From assembly GCA_003151595.1 (NCBI GenBank), contig PLXW01000088.1, positions 24,233 through 88,232 on the forward strand: a stretch of 64,000 bases of DNA, given 5' to 3'. The position numbers and the translations under genes were made by a program. Under the pieces are notes generated by a model. That model saw only the letters and a program-made list of their open reading frames with translations. It was not told the DNA's origin and did no database searches. Of this stretch, positions 1 to 7,356 are shown piece after piece. Numbering within the stretch: position 1 is the first letter of the stretch; the number at the start of each line of letters is the position of its first letter. The stretch is from Myxococcales bacterium. GTDB taxonomy: Bacteria > Myxococcota > Polyangia > Polyangiales > Polyangiaceae.

Positions 1-809
1 TCGTCTCCGCGAAGACGTCGCGGCACCTCGACGTCCAGGTGGTCCTCGACGGATCGCCGACGACCAAGTCGAACAACACGGGCGCCTACAACAGCTTCAC
101 CACGGCAGGCATCAATCCCATCTGGTCGAACCCGACGTTCAACTTCACGCACGAGAAGTGCGTCATGATCGATCACAAGCAAGCTTGGATCATGACGGCG
201 AACGCGGAGTCGTCGGTGCCGGAGTACAACCGCGAGTATCTCGCCATCGACAACGACGCCGCCGACGTGACGGAGGCGGAGGCGATCTTCGTCGCCGACA
301 CCAAGATGCAGTCGATCACGCCGACGGGCGATCTGGTGGTCGCAAACACCAACGCGCAGGGCGATCTCGTCGCGCTCATCGGCAGCGCGAAGAAGTCGCT
401 CGACATCGAGGACGAGGAGTTCAGCGACAACTACTCGACCGGCGTCACGAACGCGGTCGTGGCCGCGGCGGGGCGAGGCGTGGCGGTCAGGGTCGTCGTC
501 GCGGGTGGGAGCAGCGATGCCACGCAGACCACGGCGCTCGCCAACGTGAAGAAAGCCGGCGCATCGGTCTACGTGTCCTCGATTGCGAGCGGCGGGGGGA
601 CGAGCTCGAACCCTTACATCCACGCGAAGTCGATCCTCGTCGATTGCGCGACGGGTACCTGCGCCTCGGGGTTCGTCGGCTCCGAGAACATGACGACCGG
701 CTCGCTCCGCTACAACCGCGAGCTCGGTGTCGTCATCAACGACGCGACGCAGCTCGCGTTGATCGAGGCGGCGATGAACACCGACTTCGGCAATGCCACG
801 AAGCAGTAG
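1..809 (+). CDS. Phospholipase D-like protein, 5' end outside window
   Basis: The frame is open from the first bases to a TAG at 807-809, so the N-terminal part lies outside the window; about 268 residues are visible. Two HxKx4D motifs are seen, HEKCVMID near visible residue 50 and HAKSILVD near 207, the second followed by GSENMTTGS. This pair is the catalytic signature of the phospholipase D / cardiolipin synthase superfamily, whose two histidines form one active site for phosphodiester hydrolysis or transfer. The visible part spans the C-terminal portion of a two-HKD protein. It converges with the cytochrome gene, with three bases between stops. Substrate and location cannot be told from the fragment. 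Confidence 0.8.
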   Translation, partial: VSAKTSRHLDVQVVLDGSPTTKSNNTGAYNSFTTAGINPIWSNPTFNFTHEKCVMIDHKQAWIMTANAESSVPEYNREYLAIDNDAADVTEAEAIFVADTKMQSITPTGDLVVANTNAQGDLVALIGSAKKSLDIEDEEFSDNYSTGVTNAVVAAAGRGVAVRVVVAGGSSDATQTTALANVKKAGASVYVSSIASGGGTSSNPYIHAKSILVDCATGTCASGFVGSENMTTGSLRYNRELGVVINDATQLALIEAAMNTDFGNATKQ

Positions 810-812
810 CCT

Positions 813-1826
813 CTACTGCGTTTGGGTCTTCAGCCAGGCGTAGATATCCGCGAAGTCCTGCGCGCTGAGCGTCCCGCCGCTCCCATTCGTTCCGCCGAAC
901 CAGTCTGGCATCGGTTTCCGGAGGGCGACCCCACGATTGTCGATGTCGGCCTGCGCAGCCATTCCGAGCAGGGCTGCGTTCCAGGCCGGATCTGACGCGA
1001 CGTTCCCGGAGTCGGGCGCATTGTTGAGGCCTGGCGCAGGATAGGGATAGAGCTGCCCCGAGATGCTGTACGCGGGGCCGCCGTCGAGGAGCACGGGGCC
1101 GCCGTCCGGCAACAACGCGGGTGGCGAGCCTCCACCTGTCGCTCCGTGGCATGTGCCGCACTCCGGTCCGTGAAGAAAGAGCGCCTCTCCACTGGCAGCG
1201 TCCCCGAGAAGGGCGGCGAGGACGATGACGGTCGCGGAAATCTCCCCGGCGTCCGCGACGGACGCGCTCACTGTGAGAGTCGTATCGGCCCCAGCCCCGG
1301 GGTCGATGAGGTAGAGCACGCCCGGATTCTCGTCATTGAAGTCATTCCGCACGAAGAACGCGATCGCCTGCGCGCCGGCTTCGGGGACGATCTTGATTCC
1401 CGGGGCGCTCGGGTCCTCGGCCACCAGCGTCGACGGCGCGAGCCAGGTCACCTGATCGGGCGAAACGGGCATGGTCGTTCCGTCGCTCATCTGGGCGCGA
1501 ACAGCGAGCGGGATGGCAGCGCCGGGAGCGCCTTGGAGCGCGGCGCCGGTGGTCGTGACGATGCGCATTCCCGTCACGAACGGGGAAGAGGCTTCGACGA
1601 TGGCGCTCGCATCGATCGCGCTCGCATCGGCGTCGCTTCCTTCGCTCATCCCTCCGTCCGCGGGAACCTTGGCATCCGTCGCATCGGCATCCGCCGGTGC
1701 CTCGATCGCGCCGTCGAGCGGGGGAGAGCCGGCGTCGTGACTCGAGCAACCGCCCGACGCGAGATCGAGCGCGCCGCAACCGATCGAGGCCGCGAGCGCG
1801 GCGGACAGAGGCCGCGAGAAGCGCAC
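813..1826 (-). CDS. Cytochrome c-type lipoprotein
   Basis: The GTG start at 1826 is chosen because it lies one base after the upstream stop and opens directly into a lipoprotein signal (hydrophobic stretch, then ASGGC), giving 337 residues. A Gly/Asp/Ala-rich linker follows, then a mixed beta-like region, and a C-terminal heme domain with CGTCH (CxxCH) and a possible axial Met in KPMPDW near the end, followed by the usual final helix. Family knowledge: a single-heme class I cytochrome c, expected outside the inner membrane. It is cotranscribed with the phosphoesterase lipoprotein upstream, so both are probably envelope proteins. The electron partner is unknown. Confidence 0.75.
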   Translation of the reverse strand: MRFSRPLSAALAASIGCGALDLASGGCSSHDAGSPPLDGAIEAPADADATDAKVPADGGMSEGSDADASAIDASAIVEASSPFVTGMRIVTTTGAALQGAPGAAIPLAVRAQMSDGTTMPVSPDQVTWLAPSTLVAEDPSAPGIKIVPEAGAQAIAFFVRNDFNDENPGVLYLIDPGAGADTTLTVSASVADAGEISATVIVLAALLGDAASGEALFLHGPECGTCHGATGGGSPPALLPDGGPVLLDGGPAYSISGQLYPYPAPGLNNAPDSGNVASDPAWNAALLGMAAQADIDNRGVALRKPMPDWFGGTNGSGGTLSAQDFADIYAWLKTQTQ

Positions 1827-1827
1827 G

Positions 1828-3108
1828 CTAGAAGTTGAGGAGAGCCCGGAGGTCGGCGGTCGAGCCTGCAGGGCATGCTGCGGCGCTCCCCGGCTGGCTG
1901 CCAGATGCACACCCGAGGTACGTCGAGATGCCGAGCGACGTCTCCCAGGATCGAAGCATGGCGAAGTGATTCACGACCGTCGGCGTCACCGTGCCCGCCT
2001 TGATGTAAGGCGAGATGAAGACGTTCGGCGTCGCGCCACCGACGTCAGCGGTGTTCTGTTCGTCCCAGATGAGGAACACCGCGACGTCTCCACGGAGGTA
2101 GGCCTTCGACGCGAACACGAGCGGCAAGTACGTATAGAGCCAGTTGTCGGCCTGAGTGATCGTGCCGTCGTGCATGTCGTTCAGCAGATTCGGCGTGAAG
2201 AACGTGAACTGCGGCAGCGTGTCGTTCGCGAGATCCTGTGTGAAGCCGTTGTTTGGAGTGCCGCACGATTTCATCGTCGTCGACGTCGAGCACGTGAGCC
2301 CCGTGATCGGCAGGTCATTGGAAGTGCAACTCGAGCCGCCCGTGAGGTTCGTATAGAAGACCGGAGGATTGTGCTTGGCGGCGTATTCGCCCGAGGAGGG
2401 CGTGCTCGTGTCGCACGCGCTCGGCATGTCCTCCTGGTAGGCCTTCCACGATGTCACCTGGTCGAAGATGGACGTCGTGGAGAGCGTTCCTTGCGACGTG
2501 CTCGTCAAGTCTGCGGTGATGCACCCCGTGCCGGTCTGGTCGAGGCCCGTGTTGCAATTCGAGCCGGAGGTGAGCGCGAGGTAGTGTGGCAATGAAACCA
2601 GGTTGTCGCTACCGAAGCAGTTGTCGTCGTAGGCCGTAGCCACACCGCATTGGGTCGCGAGCGAGTTGATGTACGGAGCCTTGGCTGCGGAGCCGTTCAC
2701 CGAGCCATAGTTTTCATTTTCCAACAGGAAGACGACGAGGTTCTTCAGCGTCGCCGGCGGCGTCCTTGCGGTCGCGGACGAATTGCAGATCGTTCCCGCA
2801 GGGAACGGTCCGCCGCTGCCGCCATCGGGTCCACCGCTGCTGCTTCCGCTACCGCTGCCGCTTCCACTGCTACTTCCACTGCTGCTGCCGCTGCTGCTTC
2901 CACTGCTGCTGCCGCTGCTGCTCCCACTGCTGCTGCCGCTGCTGCTGCCGCTGCTGCTCCCACTGCTGCTGCTGCTACTGCCGCTGCCGCTGCTGCCGCT
3001 CCCGCTTCCGCCGTCGGAGTCGCTCGTGGAGGAGCTGTTGCTGCTCGAGCTGCACGCAATGGTCACGAGAGCGAGGGCGGAGAGCGAGGCGAGCGAGCGG
3101 AGCTTCAT
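1828..3108 (-). CDS. Secreted phosphoesterase-family lipoprotein (acid phosphatase / phospholipase C type)
   Basis: ATG at 3108 follows an AAAGGA-type ribosome site and gives 426 residues starting with a lipoprotein signal that ends in TIAC (Cys19). Residues of about 33-98 are a Gly/Ser linker built from GSSS units. The rest resembles the alkaline-phosphatase-like phosphoesterase family (PF04185): the ENENYG motif near the domain start, LPHYLALTSG, a TFFTPNLLNDMHDG block and FLIWDEQNT near the C-terminus supply the expected metal-ligand regions. Likely role: hydrolysis of phosphomonoesters or phosphodiesters at the cell surface. The cytochrome lipoprotein follows one base downstream. Exact substrate unknown. 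Confidence 0.8.
   Translation of the reverse strand: MKLRSLASLSALALVTIACSSSSNSSSTSDSDGGSGSGSSGSGSSSSSSGSSSGSSSGSSSGSSSGSSSGSSSGSSSGSSSGSGSGSGSSSGGPDGGSGGPFPAGTICNSSATARTPPATLKNLVVFLLENENYGSVNGSAAKAPYINSLATQCGVATAYDDNCFGSDNLVSLPHYLALTSGSNCNTGLDQTGTGCITADLTSTSQGTLSTTSIFDQVTSWKAYQEDMPSACDTSTPSSGEYAAKHNPPVFYTNLTGGSSCTSNDLPITGLTCSTSTTMKSCGTPNNGFTQDLANDTLPQFTFFTPNLLNDMHDGTITQADNWLYTYLPLVFASKAYLRGDVAVFLIWDEQNTADVGGATPNVFISPYIKAGTVTPTVVNHFAMLRSWETSLGISTYLGCASGSQPGSAAACPAGSTADLRALLNF
2829..3012. repeat. Short tandem repeat coding for the (GSSS)n linker
   Basis: A run of near-identical 12-bp units made of GCT/CTG/CCG/CCA triplets sits inside the phosphoesterase gene. On the minus strand it encodes repeated Gly-Ser-Ser-Ser between the lipobox and the catalytic domain. 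Such triplet tracts change length easily by slippage without breaking the frame. Confidence 0.8.
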
Positions 3109-3246
3109 GTGGCGTCCTTTTCCGGGTGGGCGAGTCGCCATGTTTCCTACGGCGTGTCCGCCGACATGGGTAGTCCAAATCGAGGAAGAAGCGCCAAGAG
3201 GGCAAAGACGTCCGTGCACAGCGTCTTTGTTCAGGAGAACCGAAGA

Positions 3247-3262
3247 TGTCTCCGAGGAGACA
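3247..3262. promoter_or_regulatory. Inverted repeat upstream of the phosphoesterase gene
   Basis: TGTCTCC and GGAGACA form 7-bp arms separated by two bases. The site lies about 140 bases upstream of the phosphoesterase start, in a 180-base gap between two minus-strand genes. It could be an operator for the lipoprotein operon or part of the 3' end of the thioesterase transcript. Only the symmetry is seen. Confidence 0.3.
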
Positions 3263-3289
3263 CCTCCCTCTCACGCTCCGACACACACG

Positions 3290-3784
3290 CTACGTTCGCT
3301 CCAAGATCAGACACGTCGTCGTCGCGTGAGCGAGCAGGCGCCCTTCGGAATTCGTGAGCCGCCCCTCCGCAGTGGCCATCCTCGCGCCGCGATGGACCAC
3401 GCGGCCTTCGGCGACGATGGGTCCGGTCTTGACGGTGATTGCGCGCGTGAGGTGGACCACGACGTCAGCTGTGACGTACCCCGTCTTCTCGCCGAGGGTC
3501 GTCATCACCGACGCGCCCATCGCCGAGTCGAGAAGTGTGCAAGCGACACCGCCGTGAACGCCGTTCATTGGGTTGTAGTGCCATTCACAAGGGATCAACT
3601 GGAACCGCGCCAGCCCGTCCTCCACCGCGATCAAGTCGAAGCAGAGCGTCGCCTGGATCGGCGCGGGTGGGATCGTTCCGTCGATGATCCCCTTCAGGAA
3701 GGCGAGTCCTGTGCGCCCGGCAGCGGCTCCGGCGGTCGCATTCGGATCTTCCCATTTCACGCTTCTCGTTCGTTCGGTGCTCAT
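3290..3784 (-). CDS. PaaI-family hotdog thioesterase
   Basis: Start ATG at 3784 (164 residues) is preferred over an upstream in-frame ATG because it begins nearer the conserved domain. The sequence has the hotdog-fold acyl-CoA thioesterase pattern: NPMNGVHGGV followed by LLDSAMG on the central helix, then ADVVVHLTRAI and a C-terminal GRLLAHATTTCLIL strand. In this family such proteins hydrolyse aromatic or acyl CoA esters. It is divergent from an HxlR regulator, and a 17-bp palindrome lies between them, so the regulator probably controls it. The physiological substrate is not evident. Confidence 0.8.
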   Translation of the reverse strand: MSTERTRSVKWEDPNATAGAAAGRTGLAFLKGIIDGTIPPAPIQATLCFDLIAVEDGLARFQLIPCEWHYNPMNGVHGGVACTLLDSAMGASVMTTLGEKTGYVTADVVVHLTRAITVKTGPIVAEGRVVHRGARMATAEGRLTNSEGRLLAHATTTCLILERT

Positions 3785-3819
3785 TCTGATCACTCTGAGC
3801 CGGACGGCCACTACGCGGA

Positions 3820-3836
3820 GGTACGGAATCCGTACC
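3820..3836. promoter_or_regulatory. 17-bp palindrome, probable HxlR operator
   Basis: GGTACGGA-A-TCCGTACC is a perfect 8+1+8 palindrome in the 86-base space between the divergent thioesterase and HxlR genes. An 8-bp direct repeat, CTACGCGG, flanks it at 3811-3818 and 3838-3845. A near match (14 of 16 arm bases) occurs at 4557-4573 before the EthD-like gene. HxlR-family dimers are known to bind such short palindromes, so autoregulation plus control of both neighbours is a reasonable inference. Confidence 0.6.
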
Positions 3837-3870
3837 GCTACGCGGTCAGCCCATCGACTACGCTCAGGCG

Positions 3871-4551
3871 ATGAAGAGCTACGGTCAGTTCTGCTCGTTC
3901 GCGCGCGCGCTCGATCTCCTGGGCGAGCGCTGGACGTTCCTCGTCGTGCGCGAGCTTCTGAGCGGAGCCACCCGCTTCAACGACTTGCGGCGCGGCATCC
4001 CGCGCATCTCGCGCACGATGCTCTCGGCGCGTTTGCGCGAGCTGACCGACGCGGGCGTGATCACGCGGCACGCAGGAGGAGACGGACCTGTCTACGCGCT
4101 GACCGAAGCCGGGCACGAGCTCGCCGGCGCGGTACGCGAGCTAGGGACGTGGGGACAGCGGTGGCTTCCGCGAACGCTCCCGCGAGAAGAGCTCGATCGC
4201 GAGACTCTCCTCTGGGACGTCCAGCGTCGCATTCGCAAAGACGAGCTTCCTGCCACTCCCATCGTCGCGAGGTTCGAGCTCACCGACGTCCGCGGGCGCG
4301 ACGGCGTTCGCTTCCTCTTGCTTCGCCGCAGCGAGGCCTCGCTCTGCAGTGAGAACCCCGGCTTCCCGGAGGAGCTGACGGTTCGCGCGTCGGTGCGCAC
4401 GCTCACGGCGTGGTGGCGCGGCGATCTTTCGCTCGCAGACGCGCGCTCGGCGGGAATGGTGGTCACCGGGCGACGCGAATGGGTACGCGCGTTCCCATCC
4501 TGGTTCGAGCGCTATCTCTTCGCCGGCGTGGCGCCGGCCGCCGCGCCTTGA
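3871..4551 (+). CDS. HxlR-family transcriptional regulator with C-terminal SCP2-like extension
   Basis: The 226-residue product has an N-terminal winged helix (about residues 8-95) with the family's early Cys (QFCSFARALDLLGERWTFLVVREL), FNDLRRGIPRISRTMLSARLREL as the recognition region, and the YALTEAGHEL wing. Simple HxlR proteins are 100-130 residues. The extra ~110 residues here resemble the sterol-carrier-like ligand domain seen in longer members. The early Cys (Cys8) could sense oxidants or electrophiles, as in YodB/HypR relatives. Divergent thioesterase and downstream EthD-like genes share palindromic sites with this gene, which suggests a local regulon. Confidence 0.85.
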   Translation: MKSYGQFCSFARALDLLGERWTFLVVRELLSGATRFNDLRRGIPRISRTMLSARLRELTDAGVITRHAGGDGPVYALTEAGHELAGAVRELGTWGQRWLPRTLPREELDRETLLWDVQRRIRKDELPATPIVARFELTDVRGRDGVRFLLLRRSEASLCSENPGFPEELTVRASVRTLTAWWRGDLSLADARSAGMVVTGRREWVRAFPSWFERYLFAGVAPAAAP

Positions 4552-4556
4552 GGAGC

Positions 4557-4573
4557 AGTCCGGATTCCGTACC
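4557..4573. promoter_or_regulatory. Second copy of the HxlR-type palindrome
   Basis: AGTCCGGA-T-TCCGTACC keeps the full right arm and six of eight left-arm bases of the palindrome at 3820-3836. It starts six bases after the HxlR stop codon and 68 bases before the EthD-like start, where a promoter for that gene would lie. Shared sequence at both places supports one regulator acting on both transcripts. Confidence 0.55.
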
Positions 4574-4640
4574 GCCGCATGAAGTCTCGCAGAGCTAGGT
4601 TCCGCGGCGTCGCTCGAGGATGAGCGCGAAGGAGAATCCA

Positions 4641-4958
4641 ATGAACGCCCACCTGCTCGTGATGTATCCGGTTCCCAAAGACACCAAGGCCTTCGACCGC
4701 GCGTACCGCGAAGAGCACCTCCCCTACGCGGGGCCGCGATTGAAGGGCGCCACCGGCGTGGTGAGCAAGCGAGTGGCCTCCGCCGGCGACCGTTCGCCCT
4801 ATCACGCGATCTCGGACGTGACGTTCCCGTCGCTCGACGCGCTCCAGGCGTGCGCCGCTTCCAAGGAAGGAAAAGAAGCGCTCGCGCATGCCGCCTCCAT
4901 CTCGACGGGCGGAGCGCCGGTGATCCTGGTGCTCACGGACGATCTGGCGACGAGCTAG
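4641..4958 (+). CDS. EthD-domain (dimeric alpha-beta barrel) small protein
   Basis: ATG at 4641 is chosen because AAGGAG lies six bases upstream; an in-frame start at 4620 lacks a site. The 105-residue product has the EthD pattern: strand LLVMYPVPKDTKAFDRAY with EEHLPYAGPRL (the conserved His of the family), then a C-terminal DALQACAASKEGKEALAHAAS helix. Relatives are small dimeric alpha-beta barrels linked to ether or aromatic degradation, some of which are cyclases or isomerases. The shared palindrome with the HxlR/thioesterase pair suggests a joint role in handling an aromatic or reactive compound. Confidence 0.7.
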   Translation: MNAHLLVMYPVPKDTKAFDRAYREEHLPYAGPRLKGATGVVSKRVASAGDRSPYHAISDVTFPSLDALQACAASKEGKEALAHAASISTGGAPVILVLTDDLATS

Positions 4959-5094
4959 CACGCGCTCGCAAGGGACGCCCGCGGCCGCTGAGGTCGCGTG
5001 GCGTCCTCGTCTTTCCGAGCACTCGGGACGCCGCAAAGAAGGTGGTGCACCTCTGCGAAGCAGAGCGTCGATCTTCGCGTATGCTCGGCGACCG

Positions 5095-5643
5095 ATGGCA
5101 ACCAAGAAGACCGCGAAGAAGACGAAGACGCCCGCGAAGAAGGCTCGTGTCGCGAAGAAGCCGGCCGCGAAGAGGCCCGCCGCGAAGAAGGCCACGGCAA
5201 AGAAGCCCGCCCCGAGGAAGCCCGCCCCGAAGAAACGCCCTGCGAAGGCGCTCGTTTCGAAGAAGACTGCGGCGAAGAAGCCTGCCGCGAAGAAGCCCGC
5301 CGCGAAGCCGGCGGTTCGCAGGCGCGACGGTGCGGGTCACCTCGATCCGACGTACGCAGCGACGCTCCGTGCGAAGAGTCGCGAAGGTCGCGTAAGCGAT
5401 CGCGACGATGCGTTCATCGGTCGCAAAGGGCGTTCGAACGACGCGCTCGCGGAGGAGCTCGGCGAAGCGTGGGTCGCGACGGCGACGAGCGGCGAGGACG
5501 AGAACGAAGAGGTCTTCAATCAGGACGTCCCCGAGGACTCCGGCGGCCCCTTCGTGAAGACCACCGCCGGCCAGGAGTTCGCGTATGGAACCGACGCCTC
5601 GAACCCGAAGCGTGCGAAGCGCGAGCCGTTCCCGAGGACGTGA
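5095..5643 (+). CDS. Histone H1-like Lys/Ala/Pro-rich protein with acidic C-terminal region
   Basis: Residues 1-78 of this 182-residue protein are almost entirely KK, PAAKK and PAPKK repeats, as in eukaryotic H1 tails and bacterial H1-like nucleoid proteins. This suggests non-specific DNA binding or compaction. The second half (from about residue 80) is not repetitive. It contains HLDPTYAATL, a basic stretch and an acidic ATSGEDENEEVFNQDVPEDSGGP segment, and does not match a family I can name. Myxobacteria are known to carry such H1-like proteins. No operon partner is obvious; the downstream lipase-like gene is on the other strand. Confidence 0.75.
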   Translation: MATKKTAKKTKTPAKKARVAKKPAAKRPAAKKATAKKPAPRKPAPKKRPAKALVSKKTAAKKPAAKKPAAKPAVRRRDGAGHLDPTYAATLRAKSREGRVSDRDDAFIGRKGRSNDALAEELGEAWVATATSGEDENEEVFNQDVPEDSGGPFVKTTAGQEFAYGTDASNPKRAKREPFPRT

Positions 5644-5702
5644 CCGTCGGCCGTCGGGCCACGCGCGACTCACGCCCGCGTAGCCCGACGCCGTCCCGCG
5701 GT

Positions 5703-6533
5703 TCAGCGCGGAGCGGTTCGCGTGGTGATCCACTCGGTGATGTCCGCCAGCACCCGGTCCTTGCCCACGTCGTTGAGCAGGTCGTGGTAGTGGCCTTCGT
5801 AGAGCTTCAACGTCTTGTCGGTCGATCCCGTCTTGTCGTAGAAGCGCTGGCTTCCGTGGGGTCTGGTCGCGCGGTCTGCGGTGCCGTGAAGAATGAGCAC
5901 CGGGAGGGTGATTCGCGGGAACTCTCTCCGGAGGCGCTCGTCGGCGCGAACCAGCTCGGCGACCGTCTGAGACGGGTACGCCAGGTGCGGGATGAGCGGG
6001 TCACTCTTCATCCGTGCGACGAACGCCGGATCACGCGAGAAATCCTCGTCCTTCAGGTCGAGGACGTGCGCGTGCGGCGCCAGGTGACTGATGCCCTTGA
6101 GGATCGAGAGCGCGAAGTCGGGCGCGGGCACTTCGTGCGCGAAGCTCTCGCAGATCAGACCCGACACGTCCTTCGGATGCTCGAGCGCATAGATGCATCC
6201 GATGACGCCCCCCGCGCTGTGACCGAGCACGAACGTGGGGAGGCCCGCGTCGCGCGATTTGGCGATGGTGACCAGCTGGTCGACGTCGCTCACGTAATCG
6301 GAGAACTTGTCGACGTAGAGCCGCTCCCCTTCCGATCTGCCATGTCCGCGCAGGTCGAGAGCGGAAACTGCGAATCCGCGTTGCGCGAGCTGCGTTGCCG
6401 ACCACTCATAGAGCCCGCTGTGCGACTTGAGCCCGTGCACCAGCACGACGACGCCCCGAGCCTTCCCCTCCGGACGCCAGGATCGCGTGAAGATCTTGAG
6501 CCCACCGGTCCCTTCGAACATCTCTTCGTTCAT
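5703..6533 (-). CDS. Alpha/beta hydrolase, monoacylglycerol-lipase-like
   Basis: ATG at 6533 is preferred because GAGGAGG lies six bases upstream; a farther in-frame ATG lacks this. The 276-residue protein has the serine hydrolase triad: nucleophile Ser106 in GHSAGG, Asp220 in HGTAD and His248 in GHYHDLL. It also has the HG oxyanion region at 33-34 and DLRGHGRSEG, which is typical of lysophospholipase / monoacylglycerol lipase (Hydrolase_4) members. No signal peptide is seen, so it is probably cytoplasmic. Likely reaction: release of fatty acid from monoacylglycerol or lysolipid. Confidence 0.85.
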   Translation of the reverse strand: MNEEMFEGTGGLKIFTRSWRPEGKARGVVVLVHGLKSHSGLYEWSATQLAQRGFAVSALDLRGHGRSEGERLYVDKFSDYVSDVDQLVTIAKSRDAGLPTFVLGHSAGGVIGCIYALEHPKDVSGLICESFAHEVPAPDFALSILKGISHLAPHAHVLDLKDEDFSRDPAFVARMKSDPLIPHLAYPSQTVAELVRADERLRREFPRITLPVLILHGTADRATRPHGSQRFYDKTGSTDKTLKLYEGHYHDLLNDVGKDRVLADITEWITTRTAPR

Positions 6534-6712
6534 GTTCGTTCCTCCTCGTGGCGTTGGTGCGCCGCTGCGCATTCAGCGCCCGGGGCCGGGAGCCATCAAG
6601 GTTTTTCGAAACCTCATGGGCGCAACTGTGGACGCGCAGCGCCACCGTGATGGAGTGGGCACTCACAGCGAAGAGCTGTGACCTGGCGAAGCTCCTCGGA
6701 AACTACGGGACG

Positions 6713-7180
6713 CTAGGCAGACCGCTTCACCCAGCCGCGCAGCGCGTCGCGCCCGCTTCGCTTGGTGGGGCGGCGCGTGGTGGCCTTCGATTCGAGCTCA
6801 TATTCGAGGGCGAACGAGATGTCAGTGACCTGGATGTCGTACGCGCCGAGCGCGCCACCGATGTGCTGTTCCACGACCGCCTGGTCGAAGTCGCGGCACG
6901 AGTAGACGTCCATCACGAAGTACGGACGGAGCGGCCAGGTGTGGATCGAGCAATGCGAGGTCGAAAGGACGCAGACACCTGTGACGCCCCCCTCGTCCTC
7001 GAACGGCTCGACGCCGAGCTTCGCGATCTCGGTTTCGACCTCGTACATGTGAGGCTTGTCGAGGATGCGCATGCCGAGGAGATCGATCAGCGATCGAAGC
7101 ATCGCCTCCACGACCTTCGCGTCTCCGAGCAGAGCCGGAGCGCCACGACCAAGAATCTTCACATGACGACCGTGCGACAT
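6713..7180 (-). CDS. speD: S-adenosylmethionine decarboxylase proenzyme
   Basis: ATG at 7180 follows GAGGAGG and yields 155 residues; an upstream in-frame start has no site. The motif STSHCSIHTWP matches the self-cleavage and active-site region of bacterial AdoMet decarboxylase. Cleavage is expected before Ser75, which becomes the pyruvoyl group, with His80 and Cys95 at the spacing (+5, +20) of the Thermotoga enzyme. The product supplies decarboxylated AdoMet for spermidine synthesis. No spermidine synthase is adjacent. The gene is monocistronic in appearance, facing a 175-base gap before the MFS stop. Confidence 0.85.
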   Translation of the reverse strand: MSHGRHVKILGRGAPALLGDAKVVEAMLRSLIDLLGMRILDKPHMYEVETEIAKLGVEPFEDEGGVTGVCVLSTSHCSIHTWPLRPYFVMDVYSCRDFDQAVVEQHIGGALGAYDIQVTDISFALEYELESKATTRRPTKRSGRDALRGWVKRSA

Positions 7181-7356
7181 CGAAGGGGTCCTCCTCAGAA
7201 AAGGAGGGACCGGACTACGGCCGCTGTCGCGTTCACGCAAGCAAAACTCCACGCGACCGTCACATGGGCTCTGCGACAAACTGATCAATGCGTGAACTCG
7301 ACTGAACGTCAGGTGACGTCTGCGTCACAATGAGCGCGACGCGAGGCCGAGCGTCC

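Noticed and set aside
2650..3874. Long open frames on the plus strand through the triplet repeat (Leu/Pro-, Ala- and Cys-rich products)
   Set aside because: They are other-frame readings of the GSSS-coding tract and of the flanking thioesterase gene; no homology or ribosome site.
4998..6650. A 550-codon plus-strand open frame covering the H1-like and lipase-like genes
   Set aside because: Low-complexity Arg/Glu product, antiparallel to a hydrolase with an intact catalytic triad; an artefact of high GC.
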